Positions 13,299 through 15,016 of a DNA stretch of 15,016 nt are shown in pieces (within the stretch, counting starts at the first letter, position 1; the number at the start of each line of letters is the position of its first letter). The DNA lies in assembly GCA_900555105.1 (NCBI GenBank), contig USJP01000008.1, positions 1 through 15,016 on the forward strand. Reading direction: 5' to 3'. The notes under the pieces were generated by a model that was not told where the DNA came from, did not search any database, and saw only the letters and a program-made list of their open reading frames with translations. The position numbers and the translations under genes were made by a program. This DNA comes from an uncultured Coriobacteriaceae bacterium (GTDB lineage: Bacteria; Actinomycetota; Coriobacteriia; Coriobacteriales; UMGS124).

Positions 13299-14415
13299 CG
13301 GGTCCGATGACGCTTTGGATGTAGCTGCCGTCTCGCGCAGGCAGGGGATTGGCCACCACGAGGGGCGTGTAGTCGTTGATCTGCCGCAGCCACGCCATCT
13401 CGCCCTCAAGCTCCTCGAGCGTGTGGTAGCCCGGGCGATTGATGCGCAGCACGGCGTCCTTCGACCCGGTGATGGGATTGCGCACAGGATAGGTGTAGTT
13501 CTCCGAAAAGGTGAGGAGCTTGGCCTCGTCGCCGTCGAACTCGTATCGTCCCAGCGCCTGCTTGGCAACGTCGTCGAACAGCGCGGAGTCCTGCATGAGC
13601 TCCGTGGTCTGAGTCTCGCTCATGATTTGCCCCATCGAGGTGGTCTCGGGCAGCGTGGAGCCGCCGTCAATTACCATCTGAGTTCCTGTTATATAGCTTG
13701 CCTCATTTGAGGCGAGGAAGGCGCACAGCTCGCCGCACTCATCGGGTGTGCCTAGTCGTCCCAGGGGCACGGCATGGGCAATCGTCGAAATGGCACGTGT
13801 GGGGTCGTCGGGGTCCGATTGGCTTGCCATACCTTCTACCAGGGGCGTTTGCACATATCTGGGGCAGATGCAGTTGACCCTGATGCTGTGCGGGGCCATT
13901 TCGCGTGCAAGGGCCTTCGTGAACCCAACAAGGGCGGCCTTCGTCGTGGCGTAGACGACCTCACCAGGATCGGCCACCATGTCGCCCGTGACCGAGCTGG
14001 TGATGACGACGGACCCGGCGTTGTTGCGCACCATGGTGGGCAGGGCCGTGCGGCAGACGTTCCAGACACCTTTGATGTTGATGTCGATATGTGCATCGTG
14101 CCACGCGTCGTCGCTGGTAAGGAAGTCGCTGAGCGTGCAGATGCCGGCGTTGCAGTCGAGAATGTCGATTGTCCCGTACGTCTTGAGGGTGAAGTCGACA
14201 AGGTCCTTGCAGGGCTGGGCATCGCTGACGTCGCAGCGAAAGCCGACCGCTTCCCTGCCAGCTGCCTGCAGCTCCTCGGCGAACTGCAAGACGTCGTTGC
14301 CTCGGGCGGCGAGCACCACGCATGCCCCCTCTTCGGTGAAAACGCGGGCGATACCTGCCCCAATGCCCTTGGAGGTTCCTGTGATAATGGCAATCTTCCC
14401 ATCAAACTTACCCAT
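13201..14415 (-). CDS. ucpA: UcpA-like short-chain dehydrogenase reading into a phosphotransferase fragment
   Basis: The start is ATG 14415, with AAGGGAG about 9 nt upstream. Residues 1-264 (13624-14415) are a complete SDR closely resembling E. coli UcpA: TGTSKGIG cofactor loop (12-19), N113 in INIKGVWNV, S140-S141, Y155-x3-K159, VTGDMVADPGE, and the family ending DGGSTLPETTSMGQI. UcpA normally stops there. Here the frame continues directly through ATG 13623 (MSETQTTELM) into ~100 residues matching the N-lobe of an APH-type kinase (SENYTYPVRNP, AVLRINRPGYHTLEELEGEM, LPARDGSY), then loses homology near 13300 and ends at 13201, 404 residues in all. A lost stop codon followed by a deletion explains this. 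The SDR domain may still work as an NAD(P)-dependent oxidoreductase; the substrate is unknown. Confidence 0.75.
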   Translation of the reverse strand: MGKFDGKIAIITGTSKGIGAGIARVFTEEGACVVLAARGNDVLQFAEELQAAGREAVGFRCDVSDAQPCKDLVDFTLKTYGTIDILDCNAGICTLSDFLTSDDAWHDAHIDINIKGVWNVCRTALPTMVRNNAGSVVITSSVTGDMVADPGEVVYATTKAALVGFTKALAREMAPHSIRVNCICPRYVQTPLVEGMASQSDPDDPTRAISTIAHAVPLGRLGTPDECGELCAFLASNEASYITGTQMVIDGGSTLPETTSMGQIMSETQTTELMQDSALFDDVAKQALGRYEFDGDEAKLLTFSENYTYPVRNPITGSKDAVLRINRPGYHTLEELEGEMAWLRQINDYTPLVVANPLPARDGSYIQSVIGPDGATYLDAQHAHTLPARRYRELRRASRGPAAP

Positions 14416-14449
14416 GCTGACCAGCTCCCTTTGATGCAAGCGATGGGGG

Positions 14450-14488
14450 CCATGGTCCCGGCACCTCCCTACAAGATGCCGACCATGG
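14450..14488 (-). promoter_or_regulatory. Inverted repeat upstream of the ucpA-like gene
   Basis: CCATGGT (14450-14456) pairs with ACCATGG (14482-14488), and CGGCA (14459-14463) with TGCCG (14477-14481), with a 2-nt bulge and a 13-nt loop, 12 bp in total. It lies 35-73 bp upstream of the dehydrogenase start. It could be an operator, for example for the regulator now present only as a fragment, or a leader hairpin. Confidence 0.45.
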
Positions 14489-15016
14489 TGGGCCGCCCGT
14501 GTTGCCGAGATGCTGATAGGGGGATTTCGCTCACATTACAAGACTGTGGCAAGCGGTGTTCAGGCCATTTACGAGCCATTTAGAGAGAAGCACGCGATGG
14601 TACGGACGATTTGCAGCAAGGTTGAGCGCGCATATATGGAAGACACGCAGTGATATGGGCAGGCGTACCTATATAGAAACTGTCGCGGCAGCATGGACGT
14701 TTATGAGCAGGCAGTCGGAAGAGCGCGCGTATATAGAGGGGGACGGGTGAATGCCCATGAAGAGGTTTTGTCGGCACAGCAGGATTTATTAGGTATGGGG
14801 AGTATGAAGAAAGGCGGGGTGTTTATAACAGGCGAATTCACCGTGAGCGCTGTGACACGGGCCCCGGCGTCCCCGCGGGACTGGAAGCGCGCCTAAAAAT
14901 TTATTATTCCCCGACTTGTGTCCATCCTGTGCATCCTCCCTCCCGCCCTTGCCCCCCGCCCGCGCCTGCGTGTATAGTTCTCCCTCGCGCCGCACCCCAG
15001 CCGGAGCGGCCGCGCG
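14489..15016. other. Gene-free stretch with short repeats
   Basis: No ORF here has a credible ribosome site or family resemblance. Visible structure: direct repeats GCCATTTA at 14564-14571 and 14575-14582; GAGCGCGC(A/G)TATAT at 14624 and 14721, with a related CCTATATAGA around 14669-14677; and a short palindrome GTCCC-CGC-GGGAC at 14869-14881 followed by an AT-rich run (14895-14909). It probably holds the control region of the ucpA-like gene and the promoter of a gene beyond the window. Confidence 0.4.
14949..14978 (+). promoter_or_regulatory. Probable promoter reading out of the window
   Basis: TTGCCC (14949-14954) and TATAGT (14973-14978) are separated by 18 bp in otherwise very GC-rich DNA. 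Transcription would start near 14985 and proceed past the right edge. The downstream gene is not in view. Confidence 0.4.

Noticed and set aside
13774..14583. Plus-strand 269-residue ORF over the ucpA-like gene
   Set aside because: Shadow of the dehydrogenase, which has complete family motifs on the minus strand.
14693..14896. 67-residue ORF in the right-hand gap
   Set aside because: No Shine-Dalgarno sequence, unlikely composition and no known motif.
15000..15016. Start of a tRNA at the right edge (GCCGGAGCGG)
   Set aside because: Resembles a leucine tRNA acceptor end, but position 8 is C rather than the near-invariant T and the rest is outside the window.

Overview
The window is GC-rich, Gram-positive-like chromosomal DNA. 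Gene content and coding style suggest an actinobacterium, probably a gut or oral member of the class Coriobacteriia. That placement is an inference from general resemblance; no marker gene or rRNA is present to prove it.

Left part (1-4650), accessory in character. A DnaB-type RecA-fold ATPase is followed by a ~508-residue protein that looks like a replication initiator. Directly after it lies a two-tiered concentric inverted repeat (2592-2660) that could be an origin or a transcription-boundary structure. Next is an AlbA_2/GHKL/winged-helix regulator (COG2865 type). Its promoter carries two copies of the palindrome GTCGAGTCACTCGAC, one of them exactly between the -35 and -10 elements. A diverged copy of the same control region lies 1690 bp further on, so the gene is bracketed by direct repeats. 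Short TGCAAAA-type tandem repeats and two hairpins follow.

Middle part (4650-9620), mostly ordinary small operons: a Spx/ArsC-like thioredoxin-fold protein; on the minus strand a Tat-exported C39-like cysteine peptidase followed closely by the fluoride channel gene crcB; then a MarR repressor gene with three operator-like palindromes in front, translationally coupled to a MATE exporter gene (a mepRA-like layout) that ends in a strong terminator. An AT-rich, palindrome-rich leader precedes a SAM-dependent methyltransferase with an unusual motif I.

Right part (9620-15016). A GT4 glycosyltransferase overlaps a PlsY-family membrane acyltransferase by 14 bp, a likely envelope glycolipid pair. The glycosyltransferase ends in a degenerate 18/15-bp tandem-repeat tail, and another 18-bp-period repeat follows plsY. 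On the minus strand are a small two-helix membrane protein and a decaying locus. There a UcpA-like short-chain dehydrogenase has lost its stop codon and runs into the N-terminus of a phosphotransferase. That is followed by frame-shifted, internally deleted pieces of a class III aminotransferase and of the UTRA domain of a GntR-type regulator. The last ~530 bases hold no convincing gene, only an inverted repeat, TATATA-type repeats and a promoter-like element reading out of the window.
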